DNA from: Alphaproteobacteria bacterium
Lineage (GTDB): Bacteria; Pseudomonadota; Alphaproteobacteria; Rhizobiales; JAKIUO01
Length of the DNA stretch: 34,323 bases
Assembly: GCA_024280475.1 (NCBI GenBank)
Contig: JAJRQA010000119.1
Span: 1 to 34,323 of the forward strand
Direction of reading: 5' to 3'
Each line of letters opens with the position of its first letter. Position 1 is the stretch's first letter. The notes beneath the pieces were generated by a model, which made no database searches, was not told where the DNA came from, and was given only the letters and a program-made list of their open reading frames with translations. This document shows positions 9,409 through 18,871 of this stretch, piece after piece. Position numbers and translations under genes: made by a program.

Positions 9409-9837
9409 ATGAAGCGCCGATTGGGCAAGCCTTTGCAACGCGCCATGTATCTGATGCTTGGTATTGTGTTTTTCGCGACCGGTGTCATTGGTGTATTTTT
9501 ACCAGTATTGCCCACTACGCCTTTTATGCTGCTGGCCCTGTGGGCCTTTTCCAACAGCTCACAAAAACTGCATGACTATGTCTGGAACCACAAAAGATAC
9601 GGCCCCATGGTGCGCGCCTGGAAGCAATATGGCGCCATCCCGCTCAAAGCAAAGATCAGCGCCATTGCAGTGATGAGTTTCAGCGCTATTTTTGTGGTAT
9701 TTTTTTCGGGCGCCCCAATATGGGCGATCATATCTGCCCTTGCCCTTATGCTGGTGGGTGCCACTTACATGGCGACCCGCCCAACCTTGCGCGACACCGA
9801 TATTGAAAAGTCGAGCAACAAAAAAATAGTCAACTGA
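9409..9837 (+). CDS. DUF454 (YbaN-like) small inner-membrane protein
   Basis: A 142-residue membrane protein of the DUF454/YbaN family, whose function is not established. The family signature is clear: GVIGVFLPVLPTTPFMLLAL in the first hydrophobic block, then FSNSSQKLHDYVWNH, RYGPMV, and a second pair of hydrophobic segments at about residues 85-125. The length is typical. The ATG has AAAGGA about 10 nt upstream. It is divergent from fbpABC, with the tandem repeat and an FNR-like box in between, so regulation by oxygen or iron is possible but unproven. Confidence 0.88.
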   Translation: MKRRLGKPLQRAMYLMLGIVFFATGVIGVFLPVLPTTPFMLLALWAFSNSSQKLHDYVWNHKRYGPMVRAWKQYGAIPLKAKISAIAVMSFSAIFVVFFSGAPIWAIISALALMLVGATYMATRPTLRDTDIEKSSNKKIVN

Positions 9838-9928
9838 TCCGCTCTGCACAAAACAACGATAAAGCGGACATACTGCCGCCATGGCGGATCGCAATCCTCA
9901 CCAAACATTCAAATGAGGAATTTCCACG

Positions 9929-10423
9929 ATGCTGACAGCTCATTTGCCTTCTGGATATCTAGTGGGCCGTCTGGCTGAAAAGAGCTGTTCAGGCAATCAT
10001 ATTTTGATCGCCGCACTGATCGGTGCGGTCCTGCCAGACGTGGATATGCTTTATTTCCATTTTGTAGATTTTGGCCGCACCCATCATCATATGTATGTCT
10101 CACACTGGCCATTGGCATGGTTGGTATTTGCACTACCGGTGATCTGCGTGCTCCACTTTATGCATGCCATTGCACAGCGCAATATCGCCATTGTGCTGTT
10201 TGGCGCCGTCATGCTGCATCTTTGTCTGGATAGTATTGCCGCGCCAATATTTTGGCTAATGCCGATCATGAAAGGACAGCTCGAACTGGTCAGTGTGCCA
10301 GCACGCTATAGCCATTGGATCATCAGCTATCTGCTGCATTGGACATTCGCACTGGAACTGGCAATCTGGCTGGCAGCCATCCTCGCTTTTATGAGGGTAA
10401 GAAAGGCCTCTACTGCGCCATGA
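9929..10423 (+). CDS. YdjM/DUF457-like membrane-bound metal-dependent hydrolase family protein
   Basis: A 164-residue membrane protein that starts MLTAHLPSGYLVGR, as YdjM/DUF457 family members do, and carries the possible metal ligands LPDVD, RTHHHM and HLCLDS between hydrophobic segments. The family is annotated as putative metal-dependent hydrolase, but its substrate is unknown. GAGG lies upstream of the ATG. Its 3' end overlaps the 3' end of the opposite-strand Sel1 gene by 14 bp (10410-10423), so the two transcripts are antisense at their ends. Confidence 0.75.
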   Translation: MLTAHLPSGYLVGRLAEKSCSGNHILIAALIGAVLPDVDMLYFHFVDFGRTHHHMYVSHWPLAWLVFALPVICVLHFMHAIAQRNIAIVLFGAVMLHLCLDSIAAPIFWLMPIMKGQLELVSVPARYSHWIISYLLHWTFALELAIWLAAILAFMRVRKASTAP

Positions 10424-12311
10424 CCTGATTGAGTTTCACGAGATTTTTTGCGGCCAGCTCGTGACCTTTGCCAGCAGCCGTCTCCCATAGGCGTTTGGCT
10501 TTGTTATAATCTCGTTCGACACCATCACCGTTGGCGTATAACAGACCAAGATCGAATATACTGTCGACATAACCACCATTGGCACCCTTGCGATACCAAT
10601 TGATAGCCTCCCCCATATCCTTTTCAACGCCCTTGCCAGTGGCATAAATAACCGCCAGATTATGCATGGCATCGGCATGTTCGCCAGCTGCCGCTTTCAG
10701 CCACAAGGAGCGCGCTGTCAAATAGTTCTGTTTCACTCCCTGGCCCTTGGCATACAGCAAACCCAAATTGGTCATGGCAGGATAATAGCCTTCATTCGAG
10801 GATTTCTCCAGATAGCTCACTGCCGTTTTATAATTTTGATCGACGCCATCGCCCTTGGCATATAGTGAGGCCAGATTAAATGCGGCTTCTGCATGTCCAC
10901 CCTTCGCCGCCTTCTCCAGGAGCGGACGTGCTTGCGCAAATTCACCCTTCACGAGATGGGTCATGCCCGCTTTATAAGCGCGGTCCTGATCAAGACTCTT
11001 TGGCATCACTGAAGCAGGAGCGGCAAGTTCTTCGGTTTTTTCTGATTCTGGAACAACCACCGCCGTCACGATCGTTTCTGGCTGCAACTTGGCTTCACTT
11101 TTAATAACAGGCACCGTGCGGACAGCCGTGTCGCTGCTATTCAAATATTGAGCAGCACCTATGCCAATCCCCACTGCGCCAACAACGCCCGTGATCATCA
11201 GGGCGATTTTTCCTGAAGATGATTTGGGTATATCCATCGCCGCATCAGCGGTTGGAGGCACCATTGAAGGCGCTTGTGGAGGATTGCTACCTTCTGTCAA
11301 CGGCATGGAATGTGCCATCGGTGGCGGCCCCGGCTGCCCCTCTGGCACGCCAGGTTGTGCAGGCATCGGCATGGCTGTTGGCGGCATACCAGCGTGCAAA
11401 TCGGGCGGTGTGGTTGCTGCTTGGTGATGGTGTTGCCCAAACGGAAGCTGTGCCGCCGGTGGTATTGGCGGAACGGCGGGCGCATATTGCCCCGAAAGCT
11501 CAGATGGATTGGGTTGAACGGGTGCCAGGGACGGATACCCCGTTTCCACAACCAAAGGTCCAGGATCACTGATTTCCATGGGAGCCGGGGTCATCAGCTC
11601 ACTGCTAACGCCCGGCATGGCAGGCGCCTCAATGGCAACCGGTGGAATAGTGTCCGTTGGGGAAACTGGTACAAGCACCGGAGCCGGTTCGTCAACGATC
11701 TCGATTGTTTGTGCCGAAGCTTTCATGATAGGGGACGCAACCGCTGGTTCTGCCATCACCGCAAGGGTTTGCGCGGCGTAGCCTGGGTCAGGTTGTGTTG
11801 TCTCTTCAACAATTTCTCGTACCGTTTCTGGTTGCAGTAATTGGGTTTCATCGCTCACGGGGAATGACGTTGCGGAAGCAATATTACTGATATCTGCAAT
11901 ACTTTGGTGTTCTTCACTGGCAGCAAGTTCTGGTGTGGGCTCTGCTTGTCCCAGATCACCAAGCCCGGCATCGCTTGCAACCAGCTCAGGCGCGCTTTGA
12001 TCATTCACTGACATTTCTGCGAGAGTCTGGCGGGTCAGTTGAATATTTTGCTCGGCCATTTCAGCCCAATCATCAAGTCCTTGTTGAAGCGACAATTGCT
12101 CAACACGCTTGAAGACCATTTCGGCTTCGGCATATTGCTGCATATCAAACATCAAGCGACCGACTTGATTCCAGCCCTCAACATGGCTCGGCTCAAGGCT
12201 GACCGCTTGATAATAAGCTGCCAGAGCCCCCTTCGGGTCGGTATCGAATAGCTCACTGCCCTTTAGCAAATGCTGCTCAATACTTGATATTTGCTGCCCC
12301 CCATCAATCAT
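10410..12311 (-). CDS. TPR / Sel1-repeat membrane scaffold protein
   Basis: A 633-residue protein in four parts. Residues 1-105 form TPR-like helices (DPKGALAAYYQAVSLEPSHV). Residues 110-360 are an acidic then Pro/Ala/Met-rich linker. One transmembrane segment lies at about 366-388 (MITGVVGAVGIGIGAAQYL). Residues 445-630 hold a run of Sel1 repeats with the marks NLASLYAKGDGV, NLGLLYAKGQGV, NLAVIYATGKGV and DLGLLYANGDGV. There is no signal peptide, so the N-terminus is probably cytoplasmic and the Sel1 part periplasmic. This plan resembles polar scaffold proteins such as PodJ or DipM-linked Sel1 proteins, but I do not assign orthology. The ATG has a GGGA site upstream. It probably mediates protein-protein contacts. 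Confidence 0.82.
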   Translation of the reverse strand: MIDGGQQISSIEQHLLKGSELFDTDPKGALAAYYQAVSLEPSHVEGWNQVGRLMFDMQQYAEAEMVFKRVEQLSLQQGLDDWAEMAEQNIQLTRQTLAEMSVNDQSAPELVASDAGLGDLGQAEPTPELAASEEHQSIADISNIASATSFPVSDETQLLQPETVREIVEETTQPDPGYAAQTLAVMAEPAVASPIMKASAQTIEIVDEPAPVLVPVSPTDTIPPVAIEAPAMPGVSSELMTPAPMEISDPGPLVVETGYPSLAPVQPNPSELSGQYAPAVPPIPPAAQLPFGQHHHQAATTPPDLHAGMPPTAMPMPAQPGVPEGQPGPPPMAHSMPLTEGSNPPQAPSMVPPTADAAMDIPKSSSGKIALMITGVVGAVGIGIGAAQYLNSSDTAVRTVPVIKSEAKLQPETIVTAVVVPESEKTEELAAPASVMPKSLDQDRAYKAGMTHLVKGEFAQARPLLEKAAKGGHAEAAFNLASLYAKGDGVDQNYKTAVSYLEKSSNEGYYPAMTNLGLLYAKGQGVKQNYLTARSLWLKAAAGEHADAMHNLAVIYATGKGVEKDMGEAINWYRKGANGGYVDSIFDLGLLYANGDGVERDYNKAKRLWETAAGKGHELAAKNLVKLNQVMAQ

Positions 12312-12569
12312 GTCAATTGATCCCTTGTTTGGTTGCTGATTGCACTATGCACCACTACCGCGTCCAAAAATGCCTACTCAGGCTATCATAAATAGCGCTG
12401 AATAGCTCATTGTTCGATGATTCGCACTATTTATGCGAAGAAAAATGGAGAGAAAAAGACCGTAAAACGATCAAAAAGTGCTTTTTGTCCCGTCAGGTCA
12501 ATAATTTAGGTCATATTCCAGACTATACACAGGCTGTTCCATGTGGACACAACGTATACACATCACCGT

Positions 12570-13520
12570 CTAGCGGGCAATTTCGCGTTCATGCAAAAGA
12601 GTGCCAGCCCCGTGTTTGGTGAACAGCTCGAGCAATACCGCGTGAGGCACTTTGCCATTGATGATAACCACAGCATCAACGCCAGCATCAACCACTTTCA
12701 GACAGCTTTCGATCTTGGGGATCATGCCGCCGGTGATCGTACCATCGGATATATAAGAACGTGCCTGCGCCCGCGTCATCACTTCGATGAGCTTGCCCTG
12801 CTTGTCAAGGACGCCTTCCACATCTGTCAATAACAACAATCGCTTGGCCCGCAAGGCACTCGCAAGAGCCCCAGCAAAGGTGTCGGCATTGATGTTAAAG
12901 GTCTCGCCCTCGTCAGAAACACCAATCGGCGCGATCACGGGAATGATATCGCTATTGATAATGACATTGACGATATGTGGATTAACGTGATGGGGCTCAC
13001 CAACAAACCCCAAATCAATCGCCTGCATGAGATTGGACTCTGGATCAACCACCTCTTTGCGCAATTTGCGGGCAATCATCAAATTGGCGTCCTTGCCAGA
13101 AATACCCACAGCATTGCCACCCACATTATTAATATTGGCCACAATATCCTTATTGATAGAACCAGCCAAAACCATCTCAACAATCTCGACGGTTGCCTTG
13201 TCGGTGATCCGCAGGCCATCGGCAAACTCGCTTTTGATTTTAAGGCGCTTCAACATGGCACCGATTTGCGGTCCACCGCCATGCACGACAACGGGGTTCA
13301 CTCCAGCCTGCTTGAGCAAAACGATATCGCGGGCAAAAAACTTCGCCAGTTCAGGGTCGCCCATGGCATGTCCGCCATATTTGATCACCACCGTTTGCTG
13401 ATCATAACGCTGCAAATGCGGCAGCGCCTCTGACAAGATTTTGGCCTGCGCATGGGGAGAGGACAACGCATCGCGGACAATCTCCTGTTCACTCTTTGCA
13501 CTGTCGTTTTTATTAATCAT
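12570..13520 (-). CDS. argB: Acetylglutamate kinase
   Basis: A 316-residue enzyme that phosphorylates N-acetyl-L-glutamate in the second step of arginine synthesis. The kinase signatures are clear: VIKYGGHAM (residues 45-53), the nucleotide and substrate loop HGGGPQ (80-85), [14 protein letters not shown], and the C-terminal [10 protein letters not shown] and GAGTLLH. The N-terminal extension of about 40 residues is typical of the arginine-feedback-inhibited class. No other arg genes lie nearby. The ribosome site is weak: only a G-run lies upstream of the ATG. It is divergent from the Clp-N gene at 13747. Confidence 0.97.
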   Translation of the reverse strand: MINKNDSAKSEQEIVRDALSSPHAQAKILSEALPHLQRYDQQTVVIKYGGHAMGDPELAKFFARDIVLLKQAGVNPVVVHGGGPQIGAMLKRLKIKSEFADGLRITDKATVEIVEMVLAGSINKDIVANINNVGGNAVGISGKDANLMIARKLRKEVVDPESNLMQAIDLGFVGEPHHVNPHIVNVIINSDIIPVIAPIGVSDEGETFNINADTFAGALASALRAKRLLLLTDVEGVLDKQGKLIEVMTRAQARSYISDGTITGGMIPKIESCLKVVDAGVDAVVIINGKVPHAVLLELFTKHGAGTLLHEREIAR

Positions 13521-13746
13521 AAACCCGTCTTTTGCCCCCCGGTCATTGCTTTGTCTTCAAAACCTGCCTGAAATTTGCAATGATTTGCCAATCAGACGAG
13601 CGGTTCTTGTGTTTCTTGAGACGTCTGCCCGCCCTAAAAAAGCCTGGAGTCTCTATATACAGTAAACCATAATAATTCTATGCCTTTTGTCTTGGTTAGA
13701 TGAACAATTGGCGTTGACAGACATTTAGGGAGTTCCGAGGGACCCG

Positions 13747-15666
13747 ATGGGACTTGTTCAGGCAAAAATCGAAAGCAGCATAGAGACCTCTCCGCAATTG
13801 ATCGAGAGTCTGCACATGGCGCGTGAAGTAGCGCTTAAATCTGACGTTGCAGAAGTACTGCCCGCCCATCTGGTGCTGGCTATGCTTGAAGATGATGAAT
13901 CTTCGTTCCTGCTCGACGCCTACGGGGTCGACTTTAACAAAATCCGCTCGCAACTGGGCAAGATCGTGCAAAAGCAGGTCAAGCCCAAATCCCGCGATCG
14001 GCATGCGGTTTTTTCTGCTGGCATCGAAGCTATCATGCAACATGCAAGAGAACAGGCCCAGAAAAATGCACTCGCTGAAGTCGACAGCAATCTGATCCTC
14101 GCCGTTATTTTAAGCGAAAAAGCCGGGTTTATGGATGGGTTGTTAGCGCCCTACGATCTCGACACCTCCGGTGTGTTACAATATTTGGAACTGCGAGAAG
14201 GCAAAACGGTCAATATTGACCCACTGCCTAGCCAGAAAAATCCGAAAAATCATTCTGCGAAAACCGCGCAAAGCCCCCCGCGCGCAGCCGCACCACAAAA
14301 AAAACGGGGCCCGACACCTGCACCTCTGGCTCCAACACCTGTGCCGGCACCTGCACCTGCACCTGCACCTGCAAAGACAGATAGGCCTGCGGCAAGCAAC
14401 CACGCTGGGGCCACCCCCTCACCAAAACAGCAACCTTTCCCACCCATGCCTCAAGTCCGACCAACTGCGATCCATCCCAATACGCCAACCGAAAAAGCAC
14501 CGCTGCCCACTCCCCCTCCTCCCGCTCCCAATGCCAGTCCCAGCGCGAGGGCCATACCTGTCACCCCGGTGCCAGCAACGCCACCGGCCGGCATGAGCAA
14601 CAAGGCACCAGCACCGCCAGAACAAGCTCGATCTGAGCTTTCACGCCGACTCCAGGGCCTGTCTGCGCCAGACAGCACCAATGCGCCAGCTTCTTTACCC
14701 CCTACTGCCGCTGCCCCGTTGAGCGAGCCGCCCTCGCGCCTGCGCACCCTGTTTGGCAGCATGGGCAAAAAGTGGCAAGACGTCGCCGTGAAACCCGAGA
14801 AAACGGCAGCGCCCTCCACAATTTCGCCAACTGCGCCAAACACTTTAACGCCAACGCCGGCCAACAATAATCAAAGCCCGCCTACTGCGCCCACCGCATC
14901 AAACAAACCAACCTCGACGGCGCAACCAGGAAACCCCAACCCGGCTCCTGCCCTCGCCTCACTAGAACAGTTAGTCGATCCCGCCAGTGCAGCTCAGATA
15001 GACGCAAGAAATCCAGGGCCATCTCCAGCCCCGGCGAACCAGCACAACCGCCACGCCAAACGGCGCCGTGCCGTGCCCTCCAGCCTTGGCAACAATGAAA
15101 GCCTGTCGGCTACCGGATCGGTGCTCGAAAAAGGCCGTCTTGTTGAAGCTGTGCCGCGCAAAATGAAAATGAACAAGCCAAGCCGGGCCGAGGTTCGCAT
15201 CACGAGAGAACAGCTGGACGAGATCAATAGTGAATTTGAAGACCTGAGTTCCAGCCATATTCACGAACTTGCCGTGACAGAAGCCATGACCGTGCAGTTG
15301 CGCGCTCCCGGCAGTGGATTTCACATCGAAAACCTGTCTCCCCAAACCCAGTGGATTGATCGCAACCAACGGCATATCAATGATGCTGATTTCGGCGTCT
15401 GGCGCTGGAATGTAACACCGATCAAATCTGGGAAGGCACGTCTGCAACTGGTCATATCGGCCCGTACGGTTGATGATGATGGCAATATTCATATTGCCGA
15501 TATTCCAGACAAGATCATTGAACTTTCCATCGCCAAAGATTATGGTAATGGCTTCAAAAAACTGGCATTTATCTCGTTTCTAGTGATTTCCAGCCTGGTG
15601 CTTGGGCGCTATGGCGAAGCCGCATGGCAATGGATTTCCTCGTTTGTCTCCAGGCTGGGCACCTGA
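13747..15666 (+). CDS. Clp-N-like domain / proline-rich linker / beta-rich domain / C-terminal membrane anchor protein
   Basis: A 639-residue protein I cannot name. Residues about 10-150 look like the double Clp amino-terminal repeat: helices with LIESLHMAREVALKSD, then LPAHLVLAMLEDDESSFLLD, then a second copy around GIEAIMQHAREQAQ and VDSNLILAVILSE. No Walker motifs follow, so there is no AAA+ ATPase. Residues about 165-480 are rich in Pro, Ala and Thr, including a CCTGCA hexamer run near 14340-14372. Residues about 506-600 look like a beta-rich domain (VWRWNVTPIKSGKARLQLVI), and a membrane helix lies at about 605-628 with a short tail. The Clp-N part is therefore probably cytoplasmic and tethered to the membrane. 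The next gene carries a related N-domain, which suggests a joint system. Confidence 0.8.
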   Translation: MGLVQAKIESSIETSPQLIESLHMAREVALKSDVAEVLPAHLVLAMLEDDESSFLLDAYGVDFNKIRSQLGKIVQKQVKPKSRDRHAVFSAGIEAIMQHAREQAQKNALAEVDSNLILAVILSEKAGFMDGLLAPYDLDTSGVLQYLELREGKTVNIDPLPSQKNPKNHSAKTAQSPPRAAAPQKKRGPTPAPLAPTPVPAPAPAPAPAKTDRPAASNHAGATPSPKQQPFPPMPQVRPTAIHPNTPTEKAPLPTPPPPAPNASPSARAIPVTPVPATPPAGMSNKAPAPPEQARSELSRRLQGLSAPDSTNAPASLPPTAAAPLSEPPSRLRTLFGSMGKKWQDVAVKPEKTAAPSTISPTAPNTLTPTPANNNQSPPTAPTASNKPTSTAQPGNPNPAPALASLEQLVDPASAAQIDARNPGPSPAPANQHNRHAKRRRAVPSSLGNNESLSATGSVLEKGRLVEAVPRKMKMNKPSRAEVRITREQLDEINSEFEDLSSSHIHELAVTEAMTVQLRAPGSGFHIENLSPQTQWIDRNQRHINDADFGVWRWNVTPIKSGKARLQLVISARTVDDDGNIHIADIPDKIIELSIAKDYGNGFKKLAFISFLVISSLVLGRYGEAAWQWISSFVSRLGT

Positions 15667-15888
15667 TATTGGTCAGACCAGAATACGACTTTCACCTCGC
15701 ATGAACACGCTCCCCATGAAACAAGCCCATTCCCCCCCGATTACAGCATCGTCGCTACCGCCTTGGCACATTAATTGCTTTGTTAAGCAGATATGCGTGC
15801 CAACCTTTCCACAAACGGTTTTTTATGGCATTGGTGAGTGATAATCTGGCTTGCATGAGGGATTGCAAGACAGTGTACTGAAAGAATA

Positions 15889-17892
15889 ATGAAGGCCTCA
15901 AACTCTATGACTGCTACTTTTTTTGAATATCTTGGCTGGGTCTCCTTGTCTCCCAACCTTAAGGAAAGCTTCAACAAAGCCCTGCTGGATGCCGAACAGA
16001 ACCGTCATGCGACAGTGGAAATAGAGCATCTTTTGTTTGCGCTTATTGATGATCCCGAAGGGGCAATTGCCCTCACCGGGCGCGGCCTTGATCGCGACGA
16101 TTTACGCGATAAGGTTGCCGATCATCTCGATAGCCTGCCCACTGGGGCCAAGCTTGAAGTGGCGGACCTGCAACCAGCCCGCGAGCTGAAAAAGCTAATG
16201 GCCAAAGCCTCCGATCAAGCTGACAATGAACATGACGATCACATTGATGGCGGCGACGTCATTCGCGCTCTTGCAGATTTCGAGACCCCAAATAGTCCTG
16301 ACTTTTTGAACGCGGAGCCAAATAAACCAAATCGGCCGCGCACCTCAAATCGGCACACCCGGCCCCGCTCTCGCAAATCGGCCCGACAAAGTACCCCAGT
16401 CCTCCAGAACGGAGAAGAAGCAATGGCCAATACGCCAATCGATCAAGCAAATGAAGATCTCAATTTTGATGTGGATCCCATTCGGGCCTCCATCAAGTCG
16501 ATCATGGCCCGGCGCCGCGATGCCGAAGAAATTCTGTTTGAATGTGAATGGTATCATTTGTTCAAAAGCCTCAACATGATTGATGAAGTGCTCGACGGTG
16601 AAGAGCAGACCCAACGCACAATGTTACTGGCCCGAGCCGAAAAAGAATTGGCGGAACGCCCACGCTGTCGCAAGGCATTTTTATATGTGCGCCATCTGGA
16701 TCAGGAACTGGCCCGCCTCAAGGGCATTGTTGATATTGACTGGGCTGGCGACATCACCCCTGATGAAGCTGTTAGCGAACTGGCCCGCCTGCGCGCCCTG
16801 CCGCGTGACAATAATAATGGCGCCACGCAGTTAGAGCCAAAAAGCGACCCGAGCCATAGCTCCGTCATTGGCAAACATCTGTTCGACGTCAAAATACAAG
16901 AAAGCGAAGTGCTGGCTCTTGGGCAAAAACTGGCGCGACTGGATCGCAGCTCGGGCTTTGAAGGAAATCATCTCAAAGAACTGGAAAACAATCTTCAAAA
17001 TCATGACGCGCACAGCAAAAAACGCGAAAATGTCATAGGCGTCCTTGAGCACTATCTGCATTCTGAAATGCAATTGTCTGATGCGCGGGATCTGCGTATT
17101 GCTGAACTCGAAAAAGAACTGCATGAAAGCAAAAGCGTCAGCGACGAACATGTCGACAAAAGCAGCCATCTGGAAGTCGAACTGGCGGCCTTTAAAGAGC
17201 ATGCTGGCAATCGCGAAAAGGTCCTTTCTGAACTAGAAGCCAAACTGAAAACCGAGCTGCAATCCGCGAACACCCATGAACGGCAGGTCAAAGAGCTGCG
17301 CTCTATGCTGGCAACTGAAAAAGAGCGCGCGCAGGCCCATGACAAGATAGTCGAGGGACTGCAACAGACCTTTGAAGAAGAAAATAAACGTGCCGTCACC
17401 CACGAACAACAGGTGCGCACACTTGAAGAAGATTTAAAAACCCGCCTCGCACAATTACAGTTGCGCGAAGCCCAGGTCAAAAAACTTGAAGAAGACTTGT
17501 CTGCCCATGAGAGCAAGGGCGATCAGCACTTGCATGAGTTGAACACACTCGCCAGTAGCCACCAGGACGAAGTCAAGAAACTGGTCACCAAATATGAGGA
17601 CCAGGATGCAGAGAACCGCATCCATCAACAAGAAATAGATGCCTTGCGTGCCCAACTTGCCGGTATGGAATCGCGCCTTCAGGATCAAGAAACCGCTTAT
17701 TCTGTCGAGAAAGTTGCGCTGTCTGGCACCATAGAGCAGATGCGTAAGGAAATTGAAGACTCAGAGAACCTTGTCGAAGTCATCCGTGGCGGTGAAACCT
17801 ATAGCGTCAATTCTGTTCACGGTAATGATAAGTATGGGCCGGGTAAAATCACCCATCGCCGTACCATTCCGGTTGCCGCCAAACCCAAATAA
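15889..17892 (+). CDS. Clp-N-like domain fused to a long coiled coil
   Basis: A 667-residue protein of unknown role. Residues about 15-130 resemble a double Clp amino-terminal repeat: SFNKALLDAEQNRHATVEIE, HLLFALIDDPEGA, and a second, weaker copy from ARELKKLMAKASDQA to GGDVIRALADF. A basic linker rich in Arg, Pro and Ser follows to residue 178. Residues about 190-300 form a helical region with conserved-looking CEWYHLF and CRKAFLYVRHLDQEL. Residues about 330-640 are a strong coiled coil of Glu/Lys/Leu heptads, and a Gly-rich tail ends the protein. There is no membrane segment and no ATPase. The ATG at 15889 is weakly supported; ATG 15907 is an alternative. It follows the membrane-anchored Clp-N gene by 222 bp on the same strand. 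Confidence 0.8.
   Translation: MKASNSMTATFFEYLGWVSLSPNLKESFNKALLDAEQNRHATVEIEHLLFALIDDPEGAIALTGRGLDRDDLRDKVADHLDSLPTGAKLEVADLQPARELKKLMAKASDQADNEHDDHIDGGDVIRALADFETPNSPDFLNAEPNKPNRPRTSNRHTRPRSRKSARQSTPVLQNGEEAMANTPIDQANEDLNFDVDPIRASIKSIMARRRDAEEILFECEWYHLFKSLNMIDEVLDGEEQTQRTMLLARAEKELAERPRCRKAFLYVRHLDQELARLKGIVDIDWAGDITPDEAVSELARLRALPRDNNNGATQLEPKSDPSHSSVIGKHLFDVKIQESEVLALGQKLARLDRSSGFEGNHLKELENNLQNHDAHSKKRENVIGVLEHYLHSEMQLSDARDLRIAELEKELHESKSVSDEHVDKSSHLEVELAAFKEHAGNREKVLSELEAKLKTELQSANTHERQVKELRSMLATEKERAQAHDKIVEGLQQTFEEENKRAVTHEQQVRTLEEDLKTRLAQLQLREAQVKKLEEDLSAHESKGDQHLHELNTLASSHQDEVKKLVTKYEDQDAENRIHQQEIDALRAQLAGMESRLQDQETAYSVEKVALSGTIEQMRKEIEDSENLVEVIRGGETYSVNSVHGNDKYGPGKITHRRTIPVAAKPK
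16411..16425 (+). promoter_or_regulatory. Possible internal ribosome site and start
   Basis: GGAG at 16411-16414 sits 8 nt before an in-frame ATG at 16423, codon 179 of the coiled-coil gene. It falls exactly at the end of the basic linker, between the Clp-N domain and the rest. This site is stronger than the one at the gene's own start, so a shorter product without the Clp-N domain is possible. Confidence 0.4.
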
Positions 17893-17938
17893 TAACGGCC
17901 CGGCGCTTGGATCATAATCTCTTTAGTTAAAAACGGCC

Positions 17939-18871
17939 CTAGTAAAAGAGGCTGGAGACGGATTGCTCGCGCGCCGTGCGTTTGATGGCTTTGCCAAGTA
18001 GTTCATTGATACTCACCACCCGGATATTTTCGGCAGCAATGACCGCTTCAGTCGGCTTGATACTGTCAGTAATCACCAGCTCTTTCAGAGCCGAGGCGCT
18101 GATCTTTGCAACAGCTGCCCCCGACAGGACCCCATGAGTGACATAGGCCTTGACCTCTTTGGCGCCTTCTTTGAGCAAAGCCTGTGCGGCATTGATCAAT
18201 GTACCACCGCTATCGGCGATATCATCGACAAGGATGCAAGAGCGGTCTTTGACGTCACCAATAATATGCATCACCTCAGATGCCCCTGGCTTGTCTCGGC
18301 GCTTGTCGACAATGGCCAGCGGCGCATCAATTCGTTTGGCAAATGCGCGCGCGCGCGCCACACCGCCCACATCAGGTGATACCACAGTAACCTTGCTCAA
18401 TTTGCTGTGCTTTTTAATATCTTTGACCATCACCGGTGCGGAAAACAAATTGTCTACTGGCATGTCAAAAAAGCCCTGGATCTGCAAAGCATGCAAATCA
18501 AGGGTCAAGACGCGATCAGCGCCTGCTCTGGTGATCATATTTGCGACCAGCTTGGCGGTAATAGGTGTGCGCGGGCCAGGTTTGCGATCTTGCCTTGCAT
18601 AACCAAAATACGGTATGACCGCAGTGATTCTGGTGGCCGATGCACGGCGCACCGCATCGATCATGATCAGCATTTCCATCAAATTGTCATTTACGGGGTA
18701 GGAAGTCGGCTGAATAATAAACACGTCAGAGCCACGCACATTATCCCTGATCTCGACAAAAATCTCGTTATCAGCGAACCGTTTTACCTCGACCTTGGAG
18801 AGCGGTGCATCAATATATTCGCTGATTTTTTCCGCCAGTGGTCGATTGGCGTTGCCTGCCATCAGTTGCAT
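17939..18871 (-). CDS. prs: Ribose-phosphate pyrophosphokinase (PRPP synthase)
   Basis: A 310-residue enzyme that makes PRPP from ribose-5-phosphate and ATP for nucleotide, histidine and tryptophan synthesis. Landmarks are the start [16 protein letters not shown], the ATP-binding stretch [10 protein letters not shown], the metal-binding [12 protein letters not shown], the PRPP loop [11 protein letters not shown], and the conserved C-terminal EQSVSSLFY. The length is standard. It converges on the coiled-coil gene with a 46-bp gap and is preceded on its strand by the lipoprotein gene stop 175 bp away, so it may have its own promoter. Confidence 0.98.
   Translation of the reverse strand: MQLMAGNANRPLAEKISEYIDAPLSKVEVKRFADNEIFVEIRDNVRGSDVFIIQPTSYPVNDNLMEMLIMIDAVRRASATRITAVIPYFGYARQDRKPGPRTPITAKLVANMITRAGADRVLTLDLHALQIQGFFDMPVDNLFSAPVMVKDIKKHSKLSKVTVVSPDVGGVARARAFAKRIDAPLAIVDKRRDKPGASEVMHIIGDVKDRSCILVDDIADSGGTLINAAQALLKEGAKEVKAYVTHGVLSGAAVAKISASALKELVITDSIKPTEAVIAAENIRVVSINELLGKAIKRTAREQSVSSLFY

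Noticed and set aside
9876-9887. Perfect 12-bp palindrome CCGCCATGGCGG between the DUF454 and YdjM-like genes
   Set aside because: It has no T-run and no match to an operator I know; it is too short to interpret.
11274-11840. Long plus-strand frame inside the Sel1 gene
   Set aside because: It mirrors the proline-rich linker of the opposite strand; Trp/Arg/Cys-rich composition is an artefact of that bias.
12421-12439. Inverted repeat TTCGCA / TGCGAA upstream of the Sel1 gene
   Set aside because: A 6-bp repeat with a 7-bp spacer is expected by chance at this scale; no promoter is visible beside it.
14451-14867. Glycine-rich minus-strand frames opposite the Clp-N gene linker
   Set aside because: They are the complement of the Pro/Ala codons and have no ribosome site.
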